Shown here: piece by piece, positions 15,711 to 25,000 of the stretch
How the letters are laid out: the number at the start of each line of letters is the position of its first letter
How positions within the stretch are numbered: the stretch's first letter is position 1
Made by a program: the position numbers and the translations under genes
The notes under the pieces: model-generated
What the model saw: only the letters and a program-made list of their open reading frames with translations
Database searches by the model: none
What the model was told of the DNA's origin: nothing
NCBI GenBank assembly: GCA_020249865.1
Contig: JADCEV010000077.1
Span: 1-32,692 of the forward strand
Direction: 5' to 3'
Origin: Roseomonas sp.
GTDB lineage: Bacteria; Pseudomonadota; Alphaproteobacteria; Acetobacterales; Acetobacteraceae
DNA: 32,692 bases

Positions 15711-16583
15711 ATGCCCGCCTGGCGCATGCGTCGTTCGGTGATGATCACGCCGGGGCATCGGCCAGAACGGCTTGCCAAGGCGGTGGGGCTTGCCGCCGAT
15801 AGCCTGATCTTTGATTTGGAAGATGCCGTACCGCCGGCGCGCAAGTCAGAAGCGCGCGCGGTGGTGGCGCGCGCTGTCACTGAACTTTCCTTTGGCCGAC
15901 GCGAAAAAGCGGTGCGGCTGAATGCCATTGGCTCGGCGGATTTTGCGGCGGATATGGCAGCGCTGCCCTGGGGCCAGCTTGATGCGGTGATGTTGCCGAA
16001 GGTGGAGCGGCCAGCGGATTTGCAGCAACTGGATGCTGCCTTGGATGCGGCGGCACCGGGGCGGGATATTGCAGTGATTGCCACGCTGGAAACACCACGC
16101 GGCATTTTGAATGCACTGCAAATTGCCGATGCGTCACCGCGCCTGGCGGCGTTTTTCCTCGGGCCTGGCGATTACACCATGCAAACGGGCGGGCGCATCA
16201 CGCCGCGCGTTCTGGAATTTCCGCGCCAAATGCTGGTCGCGGCGGCTGGCGCGGTCGGCGCGCAGGCCTTGGATGCGCCCTATCTTGCCGATCTGCGCGA
16301 TGTTGCTGCCACGCGGCAGGATGCGGAAGCGGCGCGCGAATTGGGGTTTACTGGCAAGGTAGTGTTTCACCCGGACCAGATCGCGCCAGTGAATGATGCC
16401 TTCACCCCAAGCGCTGAGGAAGTGGTGAAGGCCACGCGCTATATTGCAGCGTTTCAGGAAGCGGCCGCGAAGGGCGAGAACCTCGCCTATATTGATGGCA
16501 CCTTCATCGCCATGGATCTGGTGCCGAATATGGAACGCATTGTCGCCTTGGCGGAAGCCGCATCAAACGCGGCCTCCGCATAA
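15711..16583 (+). CDS. CitE-like HpcH/HpaI aldolase / CoA-ester lyase
   Basis: A 290-residue protein of the citrate lyase beta-subunit-like family, TIM-barrel Mg-dependent enzymes that cleave or hydrolyse beta-hydroxyacyl-CoA esters such as malyl-CoA or citramalyl-CoA. Diagnostic parts are RRSVMITPGHRPERLAKA, SLIFDLEDAVPPARK (31-45), VRLNAIGS with R69, ATLETPRGI with E127, and GPGDYT with D154 as Mg ligands. The C-terminus retains the GFTGKVVFHPDQIAPVN segment. It lies 15 bp behind the CoA-transferase with GAGG upstream, implying one operon. It converges on the SDR gene with a 5-bp gap. Exact CoA ester unknown. Confidence 0.92.
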   Translation: MPAWRMRRSVMITPGHRPERLAKAVGLAADSLIFDLEDAVPPARKSEARAVVARAVTELSFGRREKAVRLNAIGSADFAADMAALPWGQLDAVMLPKVERPADLQQLDAALDAAAPGRDIAVIATLETPRGILNALQIADASPRLAAFFLGPGDYTMQTGGRITPRVLEFPRQMLVAAAGAVGAQALDAPYLADLRDVAATRQDAEAARELGFTGKVVFHPDQIAPVNDAFTPSAEEVVKATRYIAAFQEAAAKGENLAYIDGTFIAMDLVPNMERIVALAEAASNAASA

Positions 16584-16588
16584 GCGCC

Positions 16589-17341
16589 TCAGGAAGCAAG
16601 ATACCCGCCATCCACATGCATTTCTGAGCCTGTCATATAGGATGATTCGTCAGACGCCAGGAACAGGATAGCGTAGGCGACCTCATCCACCTCCCCAGTG
16701 CGGCCCATGGGCACATGGCCGAGCATTTTGGCGCGGAACACGGGATCCGCCGTGGCACCACTGGTGCGCATGGGCGGCATCAGGCCGGGATGCACCGTGT
16801 TCAGACGAATGCCGGAAGCGCCTTCCTGCACGGCGATGGATTTCGTGAGCAAACGCACCGCTGCCTTGGAGGCGTTATAGGCGCAATGAATGCGATCCTG
16901 CCCAACCACGCCGGAAATCGAGGATAGGTTGATGATGGACCCGCCACCCGATTTCCTCATGGCGGCAACACCGTGCTTCACGCCCAGAAACACGCCACGC
17001 GCATTGACCGCCATGATGCGATCCCACAGCGCCGTGTCGTAAAGATTATTAGTATTGCTGCCGGAAATGCCGGCATTATTGACCAGCACATCAAGGCGCC
17101 CATGCGCGGCCAGCACGGCGGCGATAGCGGCTTCCCATTGCGTTTCGTCCGCGACATCCAGGTTGATGTAGCTTGCAGACCCGCCGGCCTTGGTGATTTC
17201 GGCCACCACGGCGCGGCCTTCGGCTTCCAGCATGTCGGCAACGACAACCTTGGCACCTTCGCGCGCCATTAATCGCGCGGTGGCAGCGCCCATGCCGGAT
17301 GCGGCACCCGTGATCAGGGCCACCTTGTTTGCTACGCGCAT
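16589..17341 (-). CDS. SDR family NAD(P)-dependent oxidoreductase
   Basis: A classical short-chain dehydrogenase of 250 residues. It has the cofactor motif TGAASGMG (11-18), NNAG (88-91), the active-site serine in NLSSISG (about S140/S141) and YNASK with Y155 and K159. The C-terminus ends in GSEMHVDGGYLAS, typical of 3-oxoacyl reductase-like SDRs. An acidic residue after the second beta strand (D36 in VVVADM) favours NAD over NADP. GGAGG with 7-base spacing precedes the ATG. It lies 61 bp downstream of the FAD oxidoreductase gene on the same strand, with a 16-bp palindrome in the gap. Substrate unknown. Confidence 0.94.
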   Translation of the reverse strand: MRVANKVALITGAASGMGAATARLMAREGAKVVVADMLEAEGRAVVAEITKAGGSASYINLDVADETQWEAAIAAVLAAHGRLDVLVNNAGISGSNTNNLYDTALWDRIMAVNARGVFLGVKHGVAAMRKSGGGSIINLSSISGVVGQDRIHCAYNASKAAVRLLTKSIAVQEGASGIRLNTVHPGLMPPMRTSGATADPVFRAKMLGHVPMGRTGEVDEVAYAILFLASDESSYMTGSEMHVDGGYLAS

Positions 17342-17371
17342 GATGTTTCCTCCTGTTCCTTGCAGATCAGG

Positions 17372-17387
17372 AAGCCTTGCAAGGCTT
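17372..17387. repeat. 16-bp perfect palindrome upstream of the SDR gene
   Basis: AAGCCTTG-CAAGGCTT is perfectly self-complementary and sits 31 bp upstream of the SDR ATG, between it and the FAD oxidoreductase stop. It may be a repressor site for the SDR gene or a short hairpin at the end of the upstream transcript; there is no adjacent T-run. Confidence 0.45.
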
Positions 17388-17402
17388 GCGCGTTACCGCA
17401 AG

Positions 17403-19067
17403 TCACCCATACGTCATGCTTGATTCCGCACCCCGGCTCATGTCGCGCGGGATGGGCTGGCCGGTCAGGGTCAGCGCCAAAGCCTCTGCCACGCGGATGC
17501 CATCCACGCCGGCGCTGAGAATCCCGCCGGCATAACCCGCACCCTCACCAGCCGGGAAAAGCCCTGTCGTATTCACGCTTTGAAAATCAAAACTGCGCGG
17601 GATGCGAATGGGGCTGCTGGTGCGGGTTTCAACACCGGTCATCACCGCATCGGGCCGCGCAAAGCCGGGCAGTTGCTGATCGAAAGCCAGCAATGCTTCA
17701 CGCATGGCGGCCACGGCAAAATCCGGCAGGCAAAGCGAGAGATCGGTTGGCGTCACACCAGGCTTGTAGCTGGGCAGCACATCACCAAGCGAAGTGCTGG
17801 GGCGGCCGGCGAGGAAATCACCCACAAGCTGCGCGGGCGCGCGGTAATCGCCACCGCCGGCCGCAAAGGCGGCGCTTTCCCAATGGCGTTGATAGGCGAT
17901 ACCGGCAAGCACATCGCCCGGATAATCCTCGGGCGAGATGCCCACCACCATGCCGGCATTGGCGTTGCGTTCGGCGCGCGAATATTGGCTCATGCCATTG
18001 GTCACGACGCGGCCCGCCTCGCTGGTGGCAGCCACCACGGTGCCACCAGGGCACATGCAAAAACTATAGACAGCGCGGCCATTCTTCGCGTGATGCACCA
18101 GCTTGTAATCGGCGGCACCGAGCAGCGGATTGCCGGCATTGGGGCCAAAGCGTGCACGGTCTATCATGCCTTGCGGGTGTTCGATCCTGACACCAATCGA
18201 AAAGGGCTTGGCCTGCATGGCAACCCCGCGCGCATGCAGCATCGCAAAACTGTCCCGCGCGCTATGACCAAGGGCGAGGATGGCGTGATCGGCTTCAATC
18301 ACCTCGCCATCCGCCAGCACCAGGCCACGCAAGTGGCGCGTACCATCGGCTGCGGTTTCGATGATCAGATCATCCACCCGCGCGCCGAAGCGGTATTCTC
18401 CGCCCAAGGCTTCGATTTCGGCGCGGATATGCTCCACCATGGATACCAGGCGAAACGTGCCGATATGCGGCTTGGAGACGTAGAGAATTTCTTCAGGCGC
18501 GCCAGCCTTGACGAATTCGGCGAGTACCTTGCGGCCGTAATGGCGCGGGTCGCGGATCTGGCTATAGAGCTTGCCGTCCGAAAACGTCCCTGCCCCGCCT
18601 TCGCCGAATTGCACATTGCTTTCGGGGTTGAGCACACCACGGCGCCAGAGGCCCCAAGTATCCTTGGTGCGTTCGCGCACCACCTTGCCGCGTTCCAGGA
18701 TCAGCGGGCGGAAGCCCATTTGCGCCAACAACAGCGCCGCCATAAAGCCGCAAGGCCCGGTGCCGACCACAACGGGGCGGCGCAGGCCTTCAGGCGCGCG
18801 GGCGACGAAGCGATAGGCGGTATCGGGCGCGCGCGTGATGCGTTGATCGCCCGCATGGCGCGCAAGCACATCCCCTTCATCGGCAACTTCGCAATCCAGC
18901 GTATAGACCAGCATGATCGCCTGGGGCTTGCGCGCATCATAGCCGCGACGGAACACCTGCATCGCCTTCAGCGCCGCATCGGCAATACCCAGCCGCGCCA
19001 GCACGGCGGCGCGCAAGGCGTCTTCCGGATGGTTCAGCGGCAGGCGCAATTCAGTCAGGCGGATCAT
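17403..19067 (-). CDS. NAD(P)/FAD-dependent oxidoreductase, COG2509 type (uncharacterised)
   Basis: A 554-residue flavoprotein. An N-terminal domain (about 1-85) holds a FRRGYDARKPQAIMLVYTLD segment. A Rossmann FAD motif follows, GTGPCG at 102-107 with E125 at the end of the second strand (LILERG). Then comes the family signature NPESNVQFGEGGAGTFSDGK (148-166, one flanking residue omitted) and later HPQGMIDRARFG, SFCMCPGGTVVAA and PAGEGAGYAGGILSAG. This family is widespread and called an FAD-dependent dehydrogenase, but I know of no settled reaction. The ATG at 19067 has no ribosome binding site and lies 9 bases from TATAGA, so it may be leaderless. Divergent from the PfkB kinase gene. Confidence 0.88.
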   Translation of the reverse strand: MIRLTELRLPLNHPEDALRAAVLARLGIADAALKAMQVFRRGYDARKPQAIMLVYTLDCEVADEGDVLARHAGDQRITRAPDTAYRFVARAPEGLRRPVVVGTGPCGFMAALLLAQMGFRPLILERGKVVRERTKDTWGLWRRGVLNPESNVQFGEGGAGTFSDGKLYSQIRDPRHYGRKVLAEFVKAGAPEEILYVSKPHIGTFRLVSMVEHIRAEIEALGGEYRFGARVDDLIIETAADGTRHLRGLVLADGEVIEADHAILALGHSARDSFAMLHARGVAMQAKPFSIGVRIEHPQGMIDRARFGPNAGNPLLGAADYKLVHHAKNGRAVYSFCMCPGGTVVAATSEAGRVVTNGMSQYSRAERNANAGMVVGISPEDYPGDVLAGIAYQRHWESAAFAAGGGDYRAPAQLVGDFLAGRPSTSLGDVLPSYKPGVTPTDLSLCLPDFAVAAMREALLAFDQQLPGFARPDAVMTGVETRTSSPIRIPRSFDFQSVNTTGLFPAGEGAGYAGGILSAGVDGIRVAEALALTLTGQPIPRDMSRGAESSMTYG

Positions 19068-19087
19068 GGGGGTTCTATAGTCTGTCT
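19068..19087 (-). promoter_or_regulatory. Possible promoter giving a near-leaderless FAD oxidoreductase mRNA
   Basis: On the minus strand TATAGAACCCC ends about one base before the ATG at 19067, with no Shine-Dalgarno sequence between. If TATAGA is the -10, transcription would start at or next to the ATG. The -35 (TTCAAG, 17-bp spacing) is weak. The same 11-mer occurs upstream of dksA. Confidence 0.35.
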
Positions 19088-19132
19088 TGCGCTCTGCTTG
19101 AAATCCTCAACTGCATCGGTCAAGCATGGGCC

Positions 19133-20056
19133 ATGGCCGATATTCTTTGCCTTGGCGAACCCATGCTGGAATTCAACGCCCAGAAGCCGGGCGCGGATGG
19201 CAGGCGCTATTACTTGGAAGGCCATGGCGGAGATACCTCCAACGCCGCCATCGCGGCCGCACGCGCCGGGGCATCGGTTGGGATGCTGACCGCACTTGGC
19301 CAGGATGGACCGGGCGAAAGCTTCATGGAGCTTTGGGCCCAGGAAGGCGTGGATACCGCGCATGTCATCCGCAACCCGGCCGCGCCGACGGGGATTTACT
19401 TCGTGACGCATGATGCGCGCGGCCATCATTTCAGCTTTTACCGGACCGGCAGCGCGGCGTCACTTTATCGGCCAGAAGATGTACCGGAAGCGGCCATTCG
19501 TCGCGCAAAATACCTGCATCTTTCCGGCATTAGCCAGGCGATTTCGACCAGCGCCTGTGATGCTGGCTTTCGCGCCATGGAGATCGCCCGTGCTGCTGGC
19601 ACGCGGATTTCCTATGACACCAATCTGCGCCTCCGGCTTTGGCCGGTGTCACGCGCCGCTGCCGTGATCCATGCCGCCATCGCCATGGCCGATATCGCGC
19701 TCCCATCGCTGGAAGACGCCATGGCGCTGACCGGCCTGCAAAAGCCTGATGAGATCTGTGATTTCTATCTGCGCCTTTCCCCAATACTGGTGCTGAAATG
19801 CGGTGCTGAGGGTGCGATTCTGGCCACACGCGAAGCCCGCCACCGCCTGCCCGCGCACAAGGTGACGGCGGTGGATGCGACCGGCGCGGGGGATTGCTTT
19901 GACGGCAATTTCCTCGCGCGCTTGCTGGCTGGCGATGCGCCGCTTGACGCCGCGCGCTACGCCAATGCCGCCGCAGCACTTTCCACTACGGGCTATGGCG
20001 CGGTGGCGCCCCTGCCCTTGCCGGATGCGGTGCGCGGCTTGCTCGAACGCGGCTGA
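19133..20056 (+). CDS. PfkB-family sugar kinase, probably 2-keto-3-deoxygluconate kinase
   Basis: A 307-residue ribokinase-like enzyme. Evidence: EGHGGDTSNAAIAAARAG (29-46) for sugar binding, YDTNLRLRLW (161-170), which resembles the D-x-N-x-R-x-x-LW motif of KDG kinases, and VDATGAGDCFDGNF (247-260) with catalytic D254 and the anion hole. KDG kinase phosphorylates 2-keto-3-deoxygluconate for Entner-Doudoroff-type breakdown of sugar acids. The start has no strong ribosome binding site; an out-of-frame ATG lies 7 bases upstream. Its stop abuts the stop of the M81 peptidase gene on the other strand with no gap. No KDPG aldolase is in the window, so the role is inferred from motifs alone. Confidence 0.85.
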   Translation: MADILCLGEPMLEFNAQKPGADGRRYYLEGHGGDTSNAAIAAARAGASVGMLTALGQDGPGESFMELWAQEGVDTAHVIRNPAAPTGIYFVTHDARGHHFSFYRTGSAASLYRPEDVPEAAIRRAKYLHLSGISQAISTSACDAGFRAMEIARAAGTRISYDTNLRLRLWPVSRAAAVIHAAIAMADIALPSLEDAMALTGLQKPDEICDFYLRLSPILVLKCGAEGAILATREARHRLPAHKVTAVDATGAGDCFDGNFLARLLAGDAPLDAARYANAAAALSTTGYGAVAPLPLPDAVRGLLERG

Positions 20057-21556
20057 TTACCCCCAGGCGCGATTATCACCGGGGCGCAAACGCAGCCCTG
20101 GGCGGAGATTGGTGAAGGGCAATGTCGCGGGGTCCGCCACCACCGGGCCGGGCGCGGTCACCACAATCACCTCAGACGCAATGGGCTGGAAATGAGCGCG
20201 GAAATGCACGCTGGATTTCACGGCGACAATCGCCTGTTCCGCCGGTTCCACGCCGACCTGACGGAACAATTCCTGATCATGGCCCTGCATCTTGCGGCTG
20301 ACCACCACCACGCGCACACCAGGTGCCACACGGATCAGCGCGGAAGGCCCAAGATCGGCGGGATTGCCCTTGCCCATCGGCCCGCTAAGTGTGAAGCGCC
20401 CATCGGAGAGTTTTTCAACGACAGCCTCCACCCGCAACGGCACGCCATCGCTTTTGCCACCGAGATCGAGCGTGAGCTGCGCACCCTCCCCCGCCGCATG
20501 GCAAGCCGCAGCGGCTTCGGCGTCATTCATCGGCGCCAGCACGGCACCTTGCGCGTTTTGGCGGATCAATTCCGCGAGCAAACCGGTGGTATCGCCATGG
20601 CCGCCACCGCCCGGATTATCCTGCGTATCGGCCAGCACCACCGGTCCCTTGCCGCCACCGGCCATGGCGCGTGCAACGCCCTCAGCCGCGGTTGCGACTC
20701 CCAGCGCGAATTCCGGTTCCTTGCTGGCAATGAAAGCAGCGAGCGCTTCCGCCGCCGCGCCGGCTTGATCCAGCGTATCGGCATAGGCCGCAATCGCCAT
20801 GCCGCAGCCGGGGAAATCGGCATAGGGAAAGCCAAAGCAGAAGCCCAATTCCCAAACGCCTGATGCGGCGCCCAGCCTTGCCCGTTCCGCCATGACATCG
20901 GCCATGGGTGCCACCATGGTGCATTGGCCGGGCAAGGGCGTCCAGAAATCCAAATCGCGAAACAGCTTGGCTGGTTTGCGGCCTTCCTTGATCATGCGGA
21001 GCAATAGCCGTGTCGCCTGCGCGCCGGCCGGCTTCATATCCACATGCGGATAGGTGCGGAACGGCACCAGCACATCGGAAAGGGCGACCATCTCCGCGGT
21101 TTTATTCGCATGCGGATCAAGGCTGACGGCGATGGGCAAATCCGGCCCCACCACGGCGCGCACGCGGCGCAGCACTTCGGCTTCGGCATCATCGAAACCC
21201 TCTGCCACCATGGCACCGTGCAAATCGAGATAAACCCCATCAATCGGGCCGGCTTCCAGTGCGTCCGACAGGCTTGCCACCAATAATCCTGCGATGCGTT
21301 CAAACGCTTCCGCCGTCACAGGCCCGGCAGGATTGGCGAAGCACCAGACCAAGGGGGCGAGTTCAATGCCTGCTTCTTCCGCCACCATGATCGCACCCGC
21401 AATCGGCGCGCTGGTCGGGCGCATGGCCTCGATCAGCCCTGCCGGGCGTTGCAGCGGTGGAAAGCCGCCGGGTTTCACGAATTCCTGCCAGCCGGTCGGC
21501 AGCGGCGCGAAGGAATGGCTTTCATGCAAAAAGCCGCCAATGGCGATGCGGGTCAT
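20057..21556 (-). CDS. M81 family metallopeptidase (MlrC-like)
   Basis: A 499-residue protein of the MlrC (microcystinase C) family. It has an N-terminal DUF1485-type catalytic region: IAIGGFLHESHSF (H11), YLDLHGAMVAEGFDDAE (about 109-125), SLDPHANKTAEM (145-156, the DxH metal motif) and RTYPHVD (167-173). The C-terminal MlrC domain includes ADTQDNPGGGGHGDTT. MlrC cleaves the linear tetrapeptide of degraded microcystin, but most family members are in bacteria with no microcystin link and probably hydrolyse other small peptides or amides. GGGAGAAATAAT precedes the ATG. It is divergent from the RTX gene across a 470-bp gap. Confidence 0.9.
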   Translation of the reverse strand: MTRIAIGGFLHESHSFAPLPTGWQEFVKPGGFPPLQRPAGLIEAMRPTSAPIAGAIMVAEEAGIELAPLVWCFANPAGPVTAEAFERIAGLLVASLSDALEAGPIDGVYLDLHGAMVAEGFDDAEAEVLRRVRAVVGPDLPIAVSLDPHANKTAEMVALSDVLVPFRTYPHVDMKPAGAQATRLLLRMIKEGRKPAKLFRDLDFWTPLPGQCTMVAPMADVMAERARLGAASGVWELGFCFGFPYADFPGCGMAIAAYADTLDQAGAAAEALAAFIASKEPEFALGVATAAEGVARAMAGGGKGPVVLADTQDNPGGGGHGDTTGLLAELIRQNAQGAVLAPMNDAEAAAACHAAGEGAQLTLDLGGKSDGVPLRVEAVVEKLSDGRFTLSGPMGKGNPADLGPSALIRVAPGVRVVVVSRKMQGHDQELFRQVGVEPAEQAIVAVKSSVHFRAHFQPIASEVIVVTAPGPVVADPATLPFTNLRPGLRLRPGDNRAWG

Positions 21557-22026
21557 ATTATTTCTCCCTGGAGGAAATTCGGGCCAAGCGGCGCCGCTTA
21601 TCGGCGCAAAAAACGTTCTTAAACAGCAAGTTGGATTGTTTCCCGTGGAGGCAAAAGGATTGGGAAGTTCCCCATAGGCATCCTGCCGGAAAGCAGAAAT
21701 ATGACAAGGTATTTCATCGCCAAATCATGGACTGCCGGGTAAGTTTAAGTTAACAATTCGCCTTGGATGGCCGTGTTGTGGCCATGGGGGCTGCGGGGCT
21801 GTGCTGGACATAATGATCGGGTGGGCCAACCGACGGCCCTTTAAGGCGATTGGGGCAGAAGCCTACTCGGAGCGGCTGCATGCACCCTTAGCCGTAACTC
21901 CCCATGATGGGGCGCTTTGTGTGGCGGCCATGGTGACAGGCGCTGTCAGGGTCAGGGCGGCCCCCAACAACGGTCTCTCACTGTTAGCGCAATGTCGTAA
22001 AGGTAGCTCCATAGGGGAGAAAAGCC
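21557..22026. other. 470-bp intergenic region with several inverted repeats upstream of the RTX gene
   Basis: No convincing gene lies here; a 77-codon frame at 21801-22034 has no recognisable features and overlaps the RTX start. Perfect dyads are AAGCGGC-GCCGCTT (21586-21599), ATGGCC-N7-GGCCAT (21767-21785), CCCCAT-G-ATGGGG (21900-21912) and TGACAG-GCG-CTGTCA (21934-21948). GTAA-N7-TTAAC at 21739-21754 is one base from a CtrA-type full site. GGGGAGA precedes the RTX ATG. The length and dyads suggest a controlled promoter or a structured leader. Confidence 0.5.
21934..21948. promoter_or_regulatory. Operator-like dyad TGACAG-GCG-CTGTCA upstream of the RTX gene
   Basis: A perfect 15-bp inverted repeat, 78 bp before the RTX ATG. 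Symmetry and size fit a dimeric regulator site; the protein is unknown. It could equally be a small hairpin in the leader. Confidence 0.4.
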
Positions 22027-25000
22027 ATGTTTAAGCTCAATTCAACGCATAAGAGGAATGGATTCGAAGGTCTTGATGCACTCACCAGCATGCGGGCTGA
22101 TGCACGAAATGGCCTCATCGCCTATGGTGATATTTATGACCAGTTAGCTGACTGGGGAGATGGACAGGACGGGGTAGATCGCGCGTCTATTGAGTGGTTG
22201 CGTGGCGCGGCGGATGTGAATCGTGGCGAAGGAGTTTTTTCGGACTTTATTCGTGATTACACAAATCACCAGCATTTCTTAAGATACGGCAGGGAGCTCA
22301 CGGCGCAAGAGCTTCAAACTCTTTCTGATAATATCGCTGAAAACGTGATTGCTGAAATTCTTAACAGTCATAACAATCCCTCTTTAGCGGATATTCCCAC
22401 CTTATCCGTAATTGGTCAAAATGATGCCAAAGGTGTAATAGATTCAAAATTCGACCAAGACATCACCGCCTGGTCCGGCGTTGTATTATTTCCGTTTTTA
22501 GGGAATCGCACGTTTCTGAATGAGATGCTGAGTGATACCAATGCAACGAGCACATATCGGGTAATTGCCGCGCTGGATTCCCTCACTGTCGCTGCAGGCG
22601 GGGTGAATCCGCTTGAGGCTTTGCAACTGTTTGGCCAGATGGTGGAGAATTATCTTTCACCAGGATTTGGACCGTCAATTCCTGTCGTCATTGACGTGGC
22701 CGGGGATCTGACGGGATTTGTTTCCTCTGCCTATGGCCGCGATGACTATCTCTCCAATTTCTTTGCCAATGCGGTGCTGGGGCGGGTTGGCATTCACGCG
22801 GATACCTTACACCTGACGGAAGGCGGCAATATCAAGCTTGTTCATGGCGGGCCGGGCGACGATATGATTATTGCGGATGCCTTGTCTGGATTTGGGCATA
22901 TAATTGATGGTGGTGATGGTGAGGATAAGCTTGATTTGTCCGTTGCGACGAGTGACCTTGAAGTCACTTCTGATGCCGATAGTTATGTGCATCACCGAAT
23001 TTTGTTTGATGGAGGAATTTTCTCTGAAGACACGGTTTTGGTAAACACAGAACATCTTCTACTTGGTAGCGGTGATGATAACGTCACCATAAATCAGTCC
23101 ATCGCCTCCTCCTTGCAGACCTTGGCTACGGGCGGTGGCAACGATGTGGTGAGTATCACTTCCACAAACTTGTCACCCGCACTTGAGGTTGATTTGGGTA
23201 GTGGAGATGATGAGTTCGCGGGTGGAAATGGCAATGAGTTAGTCACCGGCGGTACGGGCAACGACACCCTCACCGGCGGTGCGGGAAATGATTTCCTCAA
23301 TGGAGGGGAGGGACTCAATGGCGGGGGGGGAGATGACTCTTTCCAAGGGCTTCAGCCCCGCGGCGCGGGCGATGACATCCTTAACGGCGGGCAGGGAGAT
23401 GACCGGCTGGAGGGTGGTGCGGGGAATGATACCTACCTCTTCGTAACAGGGGATGGGGTAGACAGGATCCTGGATGCGGATAGGGCGGGAAGCATCGTGG
23501 TGAATGGCACAACGCTTGCGGGTCAGGCCCGTTATGTGAGTGGCAATCAATGGGCACTCGCCGCGGGCGGCAGCAGCTACACGCTGAGCTATTTTGACGA
23601 CATGCAAACCCTCGCCATCGCCCGGAGCGGCCAATCCGCCGACACAATCCTTGTGGAGGGGTTTGAAAAGGCAACCGGCGGGCTCGGTATCACGCTGGAA
23701 GATACGGATTACGTGCCACCTCCACAGGGGCTCAGCCTTTTTGCTGGTTCAGGCACGCCCGCACCCGTAACGTGGCTTGGAACGCCGGGCAGTGACTCGT
23801 TCTACACATGGGTTTCTGCCATCGTTTATGCAGGGGATGGGAACGATTACTTCTCTTCCACCCGAACTGCGGACTATGCCCTCGCTTATGGTGGCGGGGG
23901 AGATGATCGGTTTTTCAGCCACCACGATAACGCAACGTTCTACGGTGGTGCAGGGAATGATCAGTTGGGCGTTATTGGGAATAGCTATGCGGATGGGGGT
24001 GATGGTAATGACCAAATTGAAAGCTTTCCAGTTCAGACACTCGAATTCTATGGACTGTCTTTTTTACACGGGGATCGCCCAGAATCAACGCAGCAAACAC
24101 TGATTGGCGGGGCCGGAATTGATACACTTGTGGTGTACGGTGGCCATGGAGAAATTTATGTAGATCTTAGAACAGGCACCCTTCGCCATCAGTTTGATGC
24201 AACATTCTACTTCGAAGGGAGTCGTATTGAAACAAATAGTTATGTTCGTTCTGTTACTACGCAATTTCATTTTTTTGAATTTGAGAATATTCTGAGTAAT
24301 ATTGCAAAAAACAAGACAACCATCATTGGAGATAATGGTGATAACCGTCTCAACGCAGGAGGCCAGGCAGGATTAGACACGTCTTTGTTCGGAGGGGAGG
24401 GCAACGACACGGTGACCCTCGAACCACACGGCAAAGGTATCGCTGACGGAGGATCCGGCAATGACATATTGAACCTTGTTAATAACAGGGTCGAGGCTTT
24501 TTATCTAGCTGGGGGTGAGGTCGCTGCTTACGGAGGGAGTGGTGATGATACGCTTAACATCTTCGCAGCGGCTGAAGTCACTGCCGATGGTGGAGCCGGA
24601 AATGATACGTTCACCATAAAGGCCGCATATAAAAGTAGTTCAGAAGTGAGGCCGAACAACATCAACGGGGGAGCGGGTTATGACACAGTATCGTTGTTAG
24701 ATGAAAGTTATTATTACTATCAATTGAGATCATTTTTATTTGGACAAATCGTCATCACGGAAGCGGAAGAGTTGATTATTCGCGGGACACGCATCTCAGG
24801 TGTGGCAGCATATGATGAATGGTATGATACCTATAGGCTAGGTTCCGTTACCCTCAATAGAGATAGTAGTGGGCTAACTGTTACTGCTAGTGCCTACCCG
24901 GAAATCAGCGTCCTTCTCGCAGATTGGTCTTCATCAAATAACTACGGCATCACGCTGCCCGCGCGTATTTCCGGTACGGGCGGTGCGGATGTACTGACAG

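Noticed and set aside
14646-15758. A 370-codon open frame on the minus strand
   Set aside because: Antisense to the CoA-transferase gene; composition typical of a shadow frame.
17580-19289. A 569-codon open frame on the plus strand
   Set aside because: Antisense to the FAD oxidoreductase gene with no recognisable domain; low-complexity His/Arg/Ala composition.
21739-21754. CtrA binding site GTAA-N7-TTAAC
   Set aside because: One mismatch in a short AT-rich motif and no second site; kept only as part of the leader description, not as a feature.
21801-22034. A 77-codon open frame just before the RTX gene
   Set aside because: No ribosome binding site, no recognisable motif, and it overlaps the RTX start out of frame; treated as non-coding.
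22027-22840. Serralysin-type protease or lipase domain at the N-terminus of the RTX protein
   Set aside because: No HExxH zinc motif and no GxSxG lipase motif seen in residues 1-270.
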